From: Streptomyces silvae
GTDB lineage: Bacteria; Actinomycetota; Actinomycetes; Streptomycetales; Streptomycetaceae
Length of the DNA stretch: 64,000 nt
NCBI RefSeq assembly: GCF_016745505.1
Contig: NZ_JAERUC010000027.1
Coordinates: forward strand, 1 to 64,000
Direction: 5' to 3'
Under the pieces are notes generated by a model that saw nothing but the letters and a program-made list of their open reading frames with translations, did no database searches and was not told the DNA's origin. Below are positions 8,062-16,464 of this stretch, in pieces; the first letter of the stretch is position 1, and every line of letters starts with the position of its first letter. Made by a program: the position numbers and the translations under genes.

Positions 8062-8973
8062 ATGACCTCCTCCCGTCGACTGAGCACCGTGATCCTGCCC
8101 ATCCGCCGCTGGAACGACGGCGGGCGCTCCCTCTGGGTACGCGCCGAGGAGCTGGGATTCCACGCGGCGTACACCTACGACCACCTGTCCTGGCGGACCT
8201 TCCGCGACGGCCCGTGGTTCGGCGCCGTCCCGACCCTGACGGCGGCCGCCGCGGCCACCGAGCGGCTGCGCCTGGGCACGCTCGTCACCTCCCCCAACTT
8301 CCGGCATCCGGTGACCCTCGCCAAGGACCTCATCACCCTCGACGACGTCTCCGACGGCCGGATCACCCTCGGCATCGGCGCCGGTGGCAACGGCTTCGAC
8401 GCGACCACGCTGCGCGGGAGCGACGAGGAGCCGTGGACACCGCGTGAACGCGCCGACCACTTCGACGAGTTCGTCCCCCTGCTCGACCGGCTGCTCCGGG
8501 AGCCCTCCGTCACGCAGGAGGGCCGTTTCTACGCCGCGAACGAGGCCCGGAACATTCCCGGCTGCGTGCAGCGCCCCCGGCTGCCCTTCGCGGTCGCCGC
8601 CACCGGCCCGCGCGGGCTGAGGCTCGCGGCACGGTACGGCCAGGCGTGGGTGACCACCGGTGATCCGAAGCTGTACGAGACCGGCACCCCCGAGCAGTCC
8701 GTCGCAGCCGTGCGCGGGCAGATCAGCCGGCTCGGTGCGGCCTGCGGGGAGACCGGCCGGGACGTCTCGGAGCTGGACAAGATCCTGCTGACCGGCTTCA
8801 CCCCGGGCCGGCCGCTGAGGTCCCTCGACGCGTTCGTGGACTTCGCGGGCACGCACTTCGACCTCGGATTCACCGAGATCGTCGTCCACTGGCCGGTGCC
8901 GGACTCCGACTTCGCCATGGAGACCGAGCTGTTCGAGCGGATCGCCACCGAGGCTCTGGCACAGCTCGGCTGA
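8062..8973 (+). CDS. LLM-class flavin-dependent oxidoreductase
   Basis: 303-aa bacterial-luciferase-like protein (MTSSRRLSTVILPIRRWNDG). It shows the TIM-barrel features of F420/FMN-dependent monooxygenases and reductases: AAYTYDHLSWR near the N-terminus, ATERLRLGTLVTSP, RHPVTLAKDLITLDDVSDGRITLGIGAGG, and a C-terminal LGFTEIVVHWP. Which cofactor it uses (F420 or FMN) and its substrate are undetermined. It follows kptA by 100 bp with a weak ribosome binding site and may have its own promoter. Confidence 0.88.
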   Translation: MTSSRRLSTVILPIRRWNDGGRSLWVRAEELGFHAAYTYDHLSWRTFRDGPWFGAVPTLTAAAAATERLRLGTLVTSPNFRHPVTLAKDLITLDDVSDGRITLGIGAGGNGFDATTLRGSDEEPWTPRERADHFDEFVPLLDRLLREPSVTQEGRFYAANEARNIPGCVQRPRLPFAVAATGPRGLRLAARYGQAWVTTGDPKLYETGTPEQSVAAVRGQISRLGAACGETGRDVSELDKILLTGFTPGRPLRSLDAFVDFAGTHFDLGFTEIVVHWPVPDSDFAMETELFERIATEALAQLG

Positions 8974-9149
8974 CCGCTCGGCCCCGCCGCAGAGCCGGAG
9001 GGAAGGGGGCTCCGGCCCTCCGGCCTGGGAGATCACCCTTTGCGAGCCGATGGCATATGCCGGAGTCATGTTCCGCAGCTCACGGACTCGCGCTCTCAGA
9101 TGTGCGCCCCTCTGCACGCCCGTGCGACTCCGTACGGGAGAATGGGCGG

Positions 9150-9992
9150 GTGACCTCAGCTACCGACTCGCCTCTGCCTGCCGTGACCCGGCTGATCGCC
9201 ACCGATCTGGACGGCACCCTCCTACGGGACGACAAGACCCTGTCCGACCGTACGACCGCCGCCCTGGCAGCCGCCGAGGAGGCGGGGATCGAGGTCTTCT
9301 TCGTCACCGGGAGGCCCGCCCGCTGGATGGAGGTCGTCAGCCCCCATGTGCAGGGCCACGGCATGGCGATCTGCGCGAACGGGGCCGCGGTCGTCGATCT
9401 CCACGACGGGACGCTGATCGACGTCCACCCGCTGGACCGGGGGATCGCCCTGGCCGTGGTCGACATCCTGCGTGAGTCCGCCCCAGGGGTGTCGTTCGCC
9501 GTCGAGCTCGCCACCGGCATCCACTACGAACCGGCCTACCCCCCGTTCCACATGGACCCGGGCGCCACGGTCGCCATCGCGGAGAAGCTGCTCCACGAGG
9601 AGGTCCCGGGCACCGGCACGCCGGTCCTGAAGGTCCTCGCCCACCACCCCGAACTGGCCCCGGACGCCTTCCTCACACTGGCGCGCGAGCTGGCGGGGGA
9701 CCGGGCGTCGTTCACCCGGTCCAGCCCCACCGCGCTGCTGGAGATCAGCGGGCTCGGCGTCTCCAAGGCCCGTACGCTCGCCGCCTGCTGTGCGGAACGC
9801 GGCATCGCCGCGGGCGAGGTGGTCGCGTTCGGGGACATGCCCAACGATGTGGAGATGCTGAGCTGGGCCGGCGCCTCGTTCGCCATGGGCAACGCCCACC
9901 CGGCCGCCGTCGCCGCCGCGTCCGGTGTGACCCTCACCAACGACGAGGACGGCGTCGCGGTCGTCATCGAGCGGATCCTCGCAGCACGCTGA
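9150..9992 (+). CDS. HAD superfamily (Cof-type) phosphatase
   Basis: 280-aa cytosolic hydrolase. Motif I DLDGT holds the nucleophile Asp19 and acid/base Asp21. Motif II is FFVTGR. The C-terminal motif IV GDMPNDVEMLSWAG followed by AMGNAHP is typical of the Cof (IIB cap) subfamily, which dephosphorylates sugar phosphates, pyridoxal phosphate or nucleotides. The GTG start follows GGGAG at nine bases. A 34-bp tandem duplication covers its last codons and stop (9969-10051). The substrate is unknown. Confidence 0.9.
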   Translation: MTSATDSPLPAVTRLIATDLDGTLLRDDKTLSDRTTAALAAAEEAGIEVFFVTGRPARWMEVVSPHVQGHGMAICANGAAVVDLHDGTLIDVHPLDRGIALAVVDILRESAPGVSFAVELATGIHYEPAYPPFHMDPGATVAIAEKLLHEEVPGTGTPVLKVLAHHPELAPDAFLTLARELAGDRASFTRSSPTALLEISGLGVSKARTLAACCAERGIAAGEVVAFGDMPNDVEMLSWAGASFAMGNAHPAAVAAASGVTLTNDEDGVAVVIERILAAR

Positions 9993-10051
9993 GCCGGACC
10001 GAGAGCGGATCCTCGCAGCACGCTGAGCCGGACCGAGAGCCGGATCCTCGC
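9969..10051. repeat. 34-bp tandem duplication across the HAD gene stop codon
   Basis: A 34-bp unit beginning GAGCGGATCCTCGC is repeated at 9969 and 10003, with a partial third copy at 10037 that carries one extra C. The first copy contains the last eight codons and the TGA of the HAD phosphatase. The later copies are untranslated and end just before the convergent histidine kinase stop (10063). Near-perfect identity suggests a recent slippage or duplication event. Confidence 0.9.
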
Positions 10052-10062
10052 CGGAACGTACG

Positions 10063-11778
10063 TCAGAGCGGGACCTGCCAGGTCACCGTCGTGCCGCTGT
10101 CCCCCTCACCGGCCCCCGGCCCGAACCAGCTCGCACCGCCCAGCGACTCCGCGCGCCGCGCCAGGTTGCGCAGGCCGCTGCGCCTGCCGCCGTCCGGGAT
10201 CCCCACCCCGTCGTCCGCGACCGTCAGCCGTACCGCGTCACGCCCGTCCGGCAGCACGGCGGTCGCGTCCACCGTCACCTCGACGCGCGAGGCCCTCGCG
10301 TGACGGAACGTGTTGGACAGGGCCTCACGCAGGGCCGCGATGAGGTTCTTGCCCGCGAGCTCCCCCACCAGCGAGTCGACGGGGCCCAGGAACCGGTGCG
10401 AGGGCATGAACCCCAGGGGCACCGCGGCCATGTTGATCTCCCGCATCACCCGGGTCCGCAGGCCCGACGGCGCCTCGGCCGGTTCCTGCTGGAGCGCGAA
10501 GATGGCCGTACGGATCTCCTGGATGGTCACGTCCAGTTCGTCCACGGCCCGCCCGATCCCGGCCTGGACGGCAGGGACCGGGGAGCGCCGCTGAGCGCCC
10601 TCCAGCATGATCCCCGTGGCGAAGAGCCGCTGGATGACGAGGTCGTGGAGGTCCCGGGCGATACGGTCGCGGTCCTCGTAGACGGCGAGCCTCTCCCGGT
10701 CGCGCTGGGCCTCGGCCAGCTTCAGCGCCAGGGCGGCCTGCGCGGCGAAGTGGGTGGCCAGCGTCCGCTCCGCCCGTGTGAACGGCCGGCCGCCCCGGAC
10801 CCGCGGGATGGACAGCGCCCCGAGCACCCGGCCGCCGCTGCGCAGGGGGAGCAGCATGTGCGGGCCGAACCGGTCGGCCAGCCTGGTCAGCATGCGGGGG
10901 TCGGTCGCGGAGTCCTCCAGAAAGACCTCCTCACCCCTCAGGAGCGCCGCCACCACGGGGCTCTGCGGCGGGATGATCACCCCGAGCGACGCGGACGGCT
11001 TGTCCCCTGCGATGGCGACGATCTCCAGACCTCCCTCGGCGGCCGGCAGCAGCACGATCCCGGCGGCCGCGTCGGCGAGGCGGCGCGCCTGCTCGGCGAC
11101 GACGCCGAGCGCCTCGTCGGCGTCCCCGGCGGAGAGCAGGGCGGTGGTGACGGCCACCGATCCGTCGATCCACTGTTCGCGCTGTCGCGCGGCGTCGTAC
11201 GTCCGCGCGTGACCGATGGCGATCCCCGCCTCCGTGGCCAGCACGCGCAGCATGTGCAGTTCGTCGTCGCCGAACGCATCCCCGCCGCGCTTCTCCGCCA
11301 CATAGAGGTTGCCGAAGATCTTGCCCTGGACCCGGATCGGGACCCCCAGGAACGTGCGCATCTTCGGGTGGGCGGCCGGGAATCCGGCGAAGCGGGGATC
11401 CGCCGCCAGATCCTCCAGGCTGATGGGCACACCGTCCTCGATCAGCGCGCCCAGCAGACCCGTGTGCCCGTCGGGCGGCCGGCCGATGGCCCGGGCGACG
11501 TCGTCGGGCACTCCATGGGTGATGAAGTCGCAGAGGCTCTCACCGGGCCGCTCGACGACGCCGATGGCCGCGTAGCGGGCGTGGGCGAGTTCGGCCGCGG
11601 TCTCGCAGATGCGCTCCAGGGTGGAGTGCAGTCCGAGCCCCGTGCCGACGGACCTGGTCGCCTCCAGCAGCTGCGGAACCCGTGCGGTCAGCTCCGCCGA
11701 GAGCCCCCGCAGGGGCCCGTTGCGCTGCTGCGCGTCGCCGGGAGAGCTTTCCGGGTCCTTCGGCTCCTGCTCTGCCAT
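10063..11778 (-). CDS. GAF-domain sensor histidine kinase (NarL/DevS type)
   Basis: 571-aa cytoplasmic kinase with no transmembrane segment. Two GAF domains occupy about residues 50-195 and 205-355. A HisKA_3 dimerisation/phosphoacceptor segment DRIARDLHDLVIQRLFATG has His378. An HATPase domain at about 460-571 carries the N-box NLIAALREALSNTFRHA and the G1 box DDGVGIP. The architecture is that of DevS/DosT-like redox or gas sensors. No response regulator lies next to it. It is 62 bp downstream of cydDC in the same direction, so co-transcription with the cytochrome bd genes and a redox-sensing role are plausible inferences. Confidence 0.9.
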   Translation of the reverse strand: MAEQEPKDPESSPGDAQQRNGPLRGLSAELTARVPQLLEATRSVGTGLGLHSTLERICETAAELAHARYAAIGVVERPGESLCDFITHGVPDDVARAIGRPPDGHTGLLGALIEDGVPISLEDLAADPRFAGFPAAHPKMRTFLGVPIRVQGKIFGNLYVAEKRGGDAFGDDELHMLRVLATEAGIAIGHARTYDAARQREQWIDGSVAVTTALLSAGDADEALGVVAEQARRLADAAAGIVLLPAAEGGLEIVAIAGDKPSASLGVIIPPQSPVVAALLRGEEVFLEDSATDPRMLTRLADRFGPHMLLPLRSGGRVLGALSIPRVRGGRPFTRAERTLATHFAAQAALALKLAEAQRDRERLAVYEDRDRIARDLHDLVIQRLFATGIMLEGAQRRSPVPAVQAGIGRAVDELDVTIQEIRTAIFALQQEPAEAPSGLRTRVMREINMAAVPLGFMPSHRFLGPVDSLVGELAGKNLIAALREALSNTFRHARASRVEVTVDATAVLPDGRDAVRLTVADDGVGIPDGGRRSGLRNLARRAESLGGASWFGPGAGEGDSGTTVTWQVPL

Positions 11779-11840
11779 GACCTGAGCGTAGTAAGTACGG
11801 AATGGTCCGGAAAGTCGGGATCGGTGCCGCCTCGCCGCGC

Positions 11841-14800
11841 TCAGGCCCCTGCCGCCACCGCCTCCACCCGCCGCATCCGCTCCGGCTCCGAGCCCACCGG
11901 CTCCTGTTCGCGTGCGAGCATCCTGCGCAGCGGCCCGTCCTCCGTGGCCAGGGCGGCGTACGGCCCCTGCTGCACCACCCGGCCCCCGTCCAGTACCAGG
12001 ACCTCGTCGACCGCCTCGATCCCCGCCAGCCGATGGGTGATCAGCACGGTCGTACGTCCCTGGGTGGCGGCCAGCAGATCCTCGGTCAGCGCGTCCGCCG
12101 TCGCCAGGTCCAGGTGTTCCGCGGGCTCGTCGAGCACGAGTACGGGGAAGTCGGCGAGCAGCGCGCGGGCCAGCGCCAGCCGCTGTCGCTGGCCGCCCGA
12201 CAGCCGCGCCCCGTGTTCACCCACCAGCGTGTCGAGACCGTCGGGCAGCGCCTCGGCCCAGTCCAGCAGCCGGGCGGCGGCCAGGGCGTCCCGCAGCTGT
12301 CCGTCCGTCGCGTCCGTGCGGGCGAGCCGCAGGTTCTCGCGGATGGAGCTGTCGAAGACGTGGGCGTCCTGGGCGCACAGTCCCACGAAGGTCCGGACCG
12401 TGTCGCCGTCCAGCGACGCCGCTTCGACACCGCCGAGACCGTACGTCCCCTCCCGGGCGTCCAGGAAGCAGAGCAGGACCTGGGCGAGCGTGGTCTTTCC
12501 CGAACCGGACGGGCCGACGACGGCGACCCGCTTCCCGGGGTGGAGCGTCAGGTCGACGGAGTGCAGAGCATCGCGGTCCGCGCCCTCGTACCGGGCCGAC
12601 AGCCCTCGTACGTCGAGCGGGAAGGGCGACGCGGGCGCCTCGGCGGGCTCCACCGGCTCCACGACCGGTACCGGGGCGTCCAGCACCTCGTAGACCCGCT
12701 CCGCGCTCCGCCGGACCCGTTGGCGGTACTGCACCGCGAGCGGGAGTCCCGTCACGGCCTCGAACGCCGCCAGGGGCGTGAGGACGACCACGGCGAGTTC
12801 GACCCCGGCCAGCCTCCCGTCCGCCACGGCGGGCAGTGCCACGATCGCAGCGCCCACGACGGTCAGCCCGCAGACCAGGGCGGTCAGCCCGCCGCCCAGC
12901 GCGGTCGCGGTCGCCGCGCGCGAGGCGATCCGCGTCAGGACGCCGTCCGCCGCACGCACCTCCTCCTTGCGGGCCGGCAGTGCACCCGCGACGGCCAGCT
13001 CGGCGGTCCCGCCGAGCAGATCGGCGACACGTACGGCCAGGGCGGCCCGGGCGGGTGCCAGCCGGCGCTCGGCCCGACGTGCGCAGACCCCGCTCAGCCA
13101 CGGCACGCCCACCCCCGCGAGGAGCAGCCCCGCGGCCAGGACCGCGCCCGCCTCCGGCAGCAACCAGCCGGTGAAGGCGGCAGCCCCGGTCCCGACCAGG
13201 AGCGCGGTCGCGGCAGGCAGCAGCCAGCGCAGCCAGTAGTCCTGCAAGGCGTCCACGTCGGAGACCAGCCGGGACAGCAGGTCGCCGCGCCGTGCGTTCC
13301 GGAGACCGGCGGGCGCGATCCGCTCCAGGCCGCGGTAGACCGCCACCCTGAGATCGGCGAGCATCCTGAGCACGGCGTCGTGGGACACCAGCCGCTCGGC
13401 GTAGCGGAAGACGGCCCGGCCCATGCCGAAGGCCCGGGTCGCGGTGACCGCGACCATCAGATACAGGATCGGGGGCTGCTCGGAGGCGCGCGAGATCAGC
13501 CAGCCGGAGACGGCCATCAGGCCGACCGACGACCCCACGGCGAGGCTGCCCAGCAGCAGTGCCAGGCCGAGCTTCCCGTGCTGGGACCCCGCGGCCTCCC
13601 GCACCCGGGCCAGCACCCGGCCCCCGGCCCTGGGGGCCGTGTCCCTGAAGAGCACGGGGGACAGCACGGGCTCCCCCACGGGCGGACGCCCGTCATCGTC
13701 CCGAGCACCGGACTCGGTCCCCACCGGCGTGCCCTGGGCCGCCCCGTCGTCCGCACCCTGCCGCCCGGTCGGTGCGGGTTCCAGCGTCACCACCCGGTCG
13801 GCGACCGTGAGCAGCGCCGGCCGGTGCACGACCAGCAGCACCGTGCGCCCCGCCGCCAGCCTCCGGACCGCGTCGACGATGCCCGCCTCCGTCTCGCCGT
13901 CCAGGCTCGCCGTCGGCTCGTCGAGCAGCAGCAGAGGCCGGTCGGCGAGGAAGGCACGCGCCAGCGCCAGCCGCTGACGCTGCCCGGCGGAGAGTCCGGC
14001 GCCGTCCTCACCCAGCTCCGTACCCGTGCCGTCCGGCAGCGCGGCCACGAAGTCGTACGCGCCTGCCTCGCGCAGCGCTGCCATGACCGCCGCGTCGTCC
14101 GCGTCCGGGCGGGCCAGGCGCACGTTCTCCGCGATCGTCCCGGCGAAGAGATGGGGGCGCTGGGGCACCCAGGCGATCTGCTCACGCCAGCGTTCGGGGG
14201 AGAGGGAGGACAGATCCGCCCCGCCGACCCTGACCCGCCCCTCGTCGGGCGCGGTGAACCCCAGCACCACACCGAGGAGCGTGGACTTGCCGATCCCGCT
14301 GGGGCCGACCAGGGCGACGGTCTCCCCCTGCTCGACCACGAGCGAGGCAGCGTCCAGCGAAGGCTCGGTCCTGCCCTCGTGCCGGACCGTCACCCCGTCC
14401 AGCTCCAGCCGGAGGGACGGCGGTACGTCCTGGGATCCGCCGGCCGGAGGCTCGGTCTCCAGCACCGCGAAGATCTCCTCCGCGGCCGAGAGTCCTTCCG
14501 CGGCCGCGTGGTACTGCGCGCCGACCTGGCGGATCGGCAGATAGGCCTCCGGCGCCAGGATGAGAACCACCAGGCCGGTGTAGAGATCGAGCTCGCCGTG
14601 GACGAGCCGCATCCCGATCGTCACCGCGACCAGGGCCACCGAGAGGGTCGCCAGCAGTTCCAGGGCGAAGGAGGAGAGGAAGGCGATCCGGAGCGTCTTC
14701 AGCGTGGCCCGGCGGTACTGCGAGGTGATGGCGCGGATCGACTCCGCCTGCGCCTTGGCCCGCCCGAAGACCTTCAGCGTCGGCAGTCCGGCGACCACGT

Positions 14801-15404
14801 CCAGGAAGTGCCCGGAGAGGCGGGACAGCAGCTTCCACTGACGGTCCATCCGGGACTGGGTGGCCCAGCCGATCAGGATCATGAAGAGCGGGATCAGCGG
14901 CAGCGTCACCACGATGATCGCCGCCGAGACCCAGTCCTCGGTGACGATCCGGGCCAGCACCGCCACCGGTACGACGACCGCGAGGCCGAGCTGCGGGAGA
15001 TAGCGCGAGAAGTAGTCGTCGAGGGCGTCGACGCCCCGGGTGGCCAGAGCGATCAGCGAACCGGTGCGCTGCCCGCTCAGCCAGTCCGGCCCCAGGTCCG
15101 AGGCCCGTTCCATGAGCTGGCCACGCAGCTCGGACTTGACCGCGGAACTCGCCCGGTACGCGGCCAGTTCGGTCAGCCACGCCACGAGCGCCCGTCCCAG
15201 CGCGACAGCGGCGAGCAGGAGCAGCGGTGTGCGGAGCCCGGAAACGGTCAGGCCGTCCTCGAACCCGCCCACCACCACTTCGGCGACGAGCATGGCCTGG
15301 GCGATGACCAGGCCCGCCCCGACCAGGCCCAGCGCCACCACGGCCGCAAGGAAGAACCGGGTGGCCCTGGCGTACCGGAGCAGGCGCGGGTCGATCGGTT
15401 TCAC
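11841..15404 (-). CDS. cydDC: Fused CydD-CydC ABC exporter needed for cytochrome bd assembly
   Basis: A 1187-aa single polypeptide containing two complete half-transporters. The CydD-like half (about residues 1-560) has six TM helices, Walker A GPSGIGKST and signature LSAGQRQRLALARA. The CydC-like half (about 600-1180) has Walker A GPSGSGKTT and signature LSGGQRQRLALARA. In most bacteria these are two genes; CydDC exports glutathione or cysteine-type thiols and heme-related cargo and is required for bd oxidase maturation. The start is a GTG lying inside a parS site (15398-15411), preceded by GGGGAGC. It follows cydB with a 39-bp gap. Confidence 0.93.
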   Translation of the reverse strand: MKPIDPRLLRYARATRFFLAAVVALGLVGAGLVIAQAMLVAEVVVGGFEDGLTVSGLRTPLLLLAAVALGRALVAWLTELAAYRASSAVKSELRGQLMERASDLGPDWLSGQRTGSLIALATRGVDALDDYFSRYLPQLGLAVVVPVAVLARIVTEDWVSAAIIVVTLPLIPLFMILIGWATQSRMDRQWKLLSRLSGHFLDVVAGLPTLKVFGRAKAQAESIRAITSQYRRATLKTLRIAFLSSFALELLATLSVALVAVTIGMRLVHGELDLYTGLVVLILAPEAYLPIRQVGAQYHAAAEGLSAAEEIFAVLETEPPAGGSQDVPPSLRLELDGVTVRHEGRTEPSLDAASLVVEQGETVALVGPSGIGKSTLLGVVLGFTAPDEGRVRVGGADLSSLSPERWREQIAWVPQRPHLFAGTIAENVRLARPDADDAAVMAALREAGAYDFVAALPDGTGTELGEDGAGLSAGQRQRLALARAFLADRPLLLLDEPTASLDGETEAGIVDAVRRLAAGRTVLLVVHRPALLTVADRVVTLEPAPTGRQGADDGAAQGTPVGTESGARDDDGRPPVGEPVLSPVLFRDTAPRAGGRVLARVREAAGSQHGKLGLALLLGSLAVGSSVGLMAVSGWLISRASEQPPILYLMVAVTATRAFGMGRAVFRYAERLVSHDAVLRMLADLRVAVYRGLERIAPAGLRNARRGDLLSRLVSDVDALQDYWLRWLLPAATALLVGTGAAAFTGWLLPEAGAVLAAGLLLAGVGVPWLSGVCARRAERRLAPARAALAVRVADLLGGTAELAVAGALPARKEEVRAADGVLTRIASRAATATALGGGLTALVCGLTVVGAAIVALPAVADGRLAGVELAVVVLTPLAAFEAVTGLPLAVQYRQRVRRSAERVYEVLDAPVPVVEPVEPAEAPASPFPLDVRGLSARYEGADRDALHSVDLTLHPGKRVAVVGPSGSGKTTLAQVLLCFLDAREGTYGLGGVEAASLDGDTVRTFVGLCAQDAHVFDSSIRENLRLARTDATDGQLRDALAAARLLDWAEALPDGLDTLVGEHGARLSGGQRQRLALARALLADFPVLVLDEPAEHLDLATADALTEDLLAATQGRTTVLITHRLAGIEAVDEVLVLDGGRVVQQGPYAALATEDGPLRRMLAREQEPVGSEPERMRRVEAVAAGA

Positions 15405-15411
15405 GTGAAAC
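15398..15411. other. parS: parS site overlapping the cydDC start codon
   Basis: GTTTCACGTGAAAC is the exact Streptomyces parS 14-mer bound by ParB. The GTG start codon of cydDC is the GTG of the palindrome centre, so ParB binding here would cover the translation start region at the DNA level. Confidence 0.9.
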
Positions 15412-15443
15412 AGCTCCCCAGTGAACTCATGTCATTCGCTCGT

Positions 15444-16445
15444 TCAGTGCGCGTCGGCGATGTGGTGCGTACCGATGCGCTTACGGAACACCCAGTACGT
15501 CCAGCCCTGGTAGAGCAGCACCACGGGGGTCACGATCCCGGCGCACCAGGTCATGATCTTGAGGGTGTACGGGCTGGACGAGGCGTTGGAGACCGTCAGG
15601 TTCCAGGCGTCGTTCAGCGAGGACGGCATCACGTTCGGGAAGAGCGTCAGGAAGAGCATGGCGACGGCCGCCGTGATGGTCACCCCGGAGAACGCGAACG
15701 ACCAGCCCTCGCGTCCGGCGGCGATGGCACCGATGGCCACGACCAGCGACACCACGGCCGTGATCATCGCCGCCAGGCTCCAGCCGTTGCCGTTGTCCGC
15801 CTGGGTCCAGGCCAGGAAGCCCAGTGCGAGCACGGCGGTGGCCAGACCGAGCTTGAGGGCCAGCCACCGGGCACGCGCCCTGATGTCCCCGACGGTCTTC
15901 AGCGCGGCGAACACCGAGCCGTGGAAGGTGAAGAGGAACAGCGTGACCAGCCCGCCCAGAATGGCGTACGGGTTCAGCAGGTCCCAGAGGTTGCCGACGT
16001 ACTCCATGTCGGCGTCGATCTTCACGCCGCGGACGATGTTCCCGAAGGCCACGCCCCAGAGGACGGCCGGGATCAGCGAGGTCCAGAAGATCGCGTGCTC
16101 CCAGTTGGTCTGCCACCGCTCCTCGGGCCGCTTCGCCCGGTACTCGAAGGCCACCCCGCGCACGATCAGGCAGATCAGGATGAGCAGCAGGGGCAGGTAG
16201 AACCCGGAGAACAAGGTGGCGTACCACTCCGGGAAGGCCGCGAAGGTCGCGCCGCCCGCACTGAGCAGCCACACCTCGTTCCCGTCCCAGACCGGCCCGA
16301 TCGTGTTGATCAGGACCCGGCGCTCCTTGCGGTCGCGGGCCAGCAGCTTGGTGAGGACCCCGATACCGAAGTCGAATCCCTCCAGGAAGAAGTAGCCGGT
16401 CCACAGGACGGCGATGAGCACGAACCAGACGTCGTGGAGTTCCAT
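15444..16445 (-). CDS. cydB: Cytochrome bd ubiquinol/menaquinol oxidase subunit II
   Basis: 333-aa membrane protein with about eight or nine TM helices, starting MELHDVWFVLIAVLWTGYFFLEGFDFGIG, the canonical CydB opening (WxxLIxVLWxGYxxLEGFDFGVG). The GPVWDGNEVWL motif follows near residue 50. It pairs with CydA to form the high-affinity terminal oxidase that works at low oxygen. It starts 19 bp after the cydA stop with GGAGCTGAG as ribosome binding site. The order cydA-cydB-cydDC is that of an operon. Confidence 0.97.
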   Translation of the reverse strand: MELHDVWFVLIAVLWTGYFFLEGFDFGIGVLTKLLARDRKERRVLINTIGPVWDGNEVWLLSAGGATFAAFPEWYATLFSGFYLPLLLILICLIVRGVAFEYRAKRPEERWQTNWEHAIFWTSLIPAVLWGVAFGNIVRGVKIDADMEYVGNLWDLLNPYAILGGLVTLFLFTFHGSVFAALKTVGDIRARARWLALKLGLATAVLALGFLAWTQADNGNGWSLAAMITAVVSLVVAIGAIAAGREGWSFAFSGVTITAAVAMLFLTLFPNVMPSSLNDAWNLTVSNASSSPYTLKIMTWCAGIVTPVVLLYQGWTYWVFRKRIGTHHIADAH

Positions 16446-16464
16446 CTCTCAGCTCCGCTTGATC

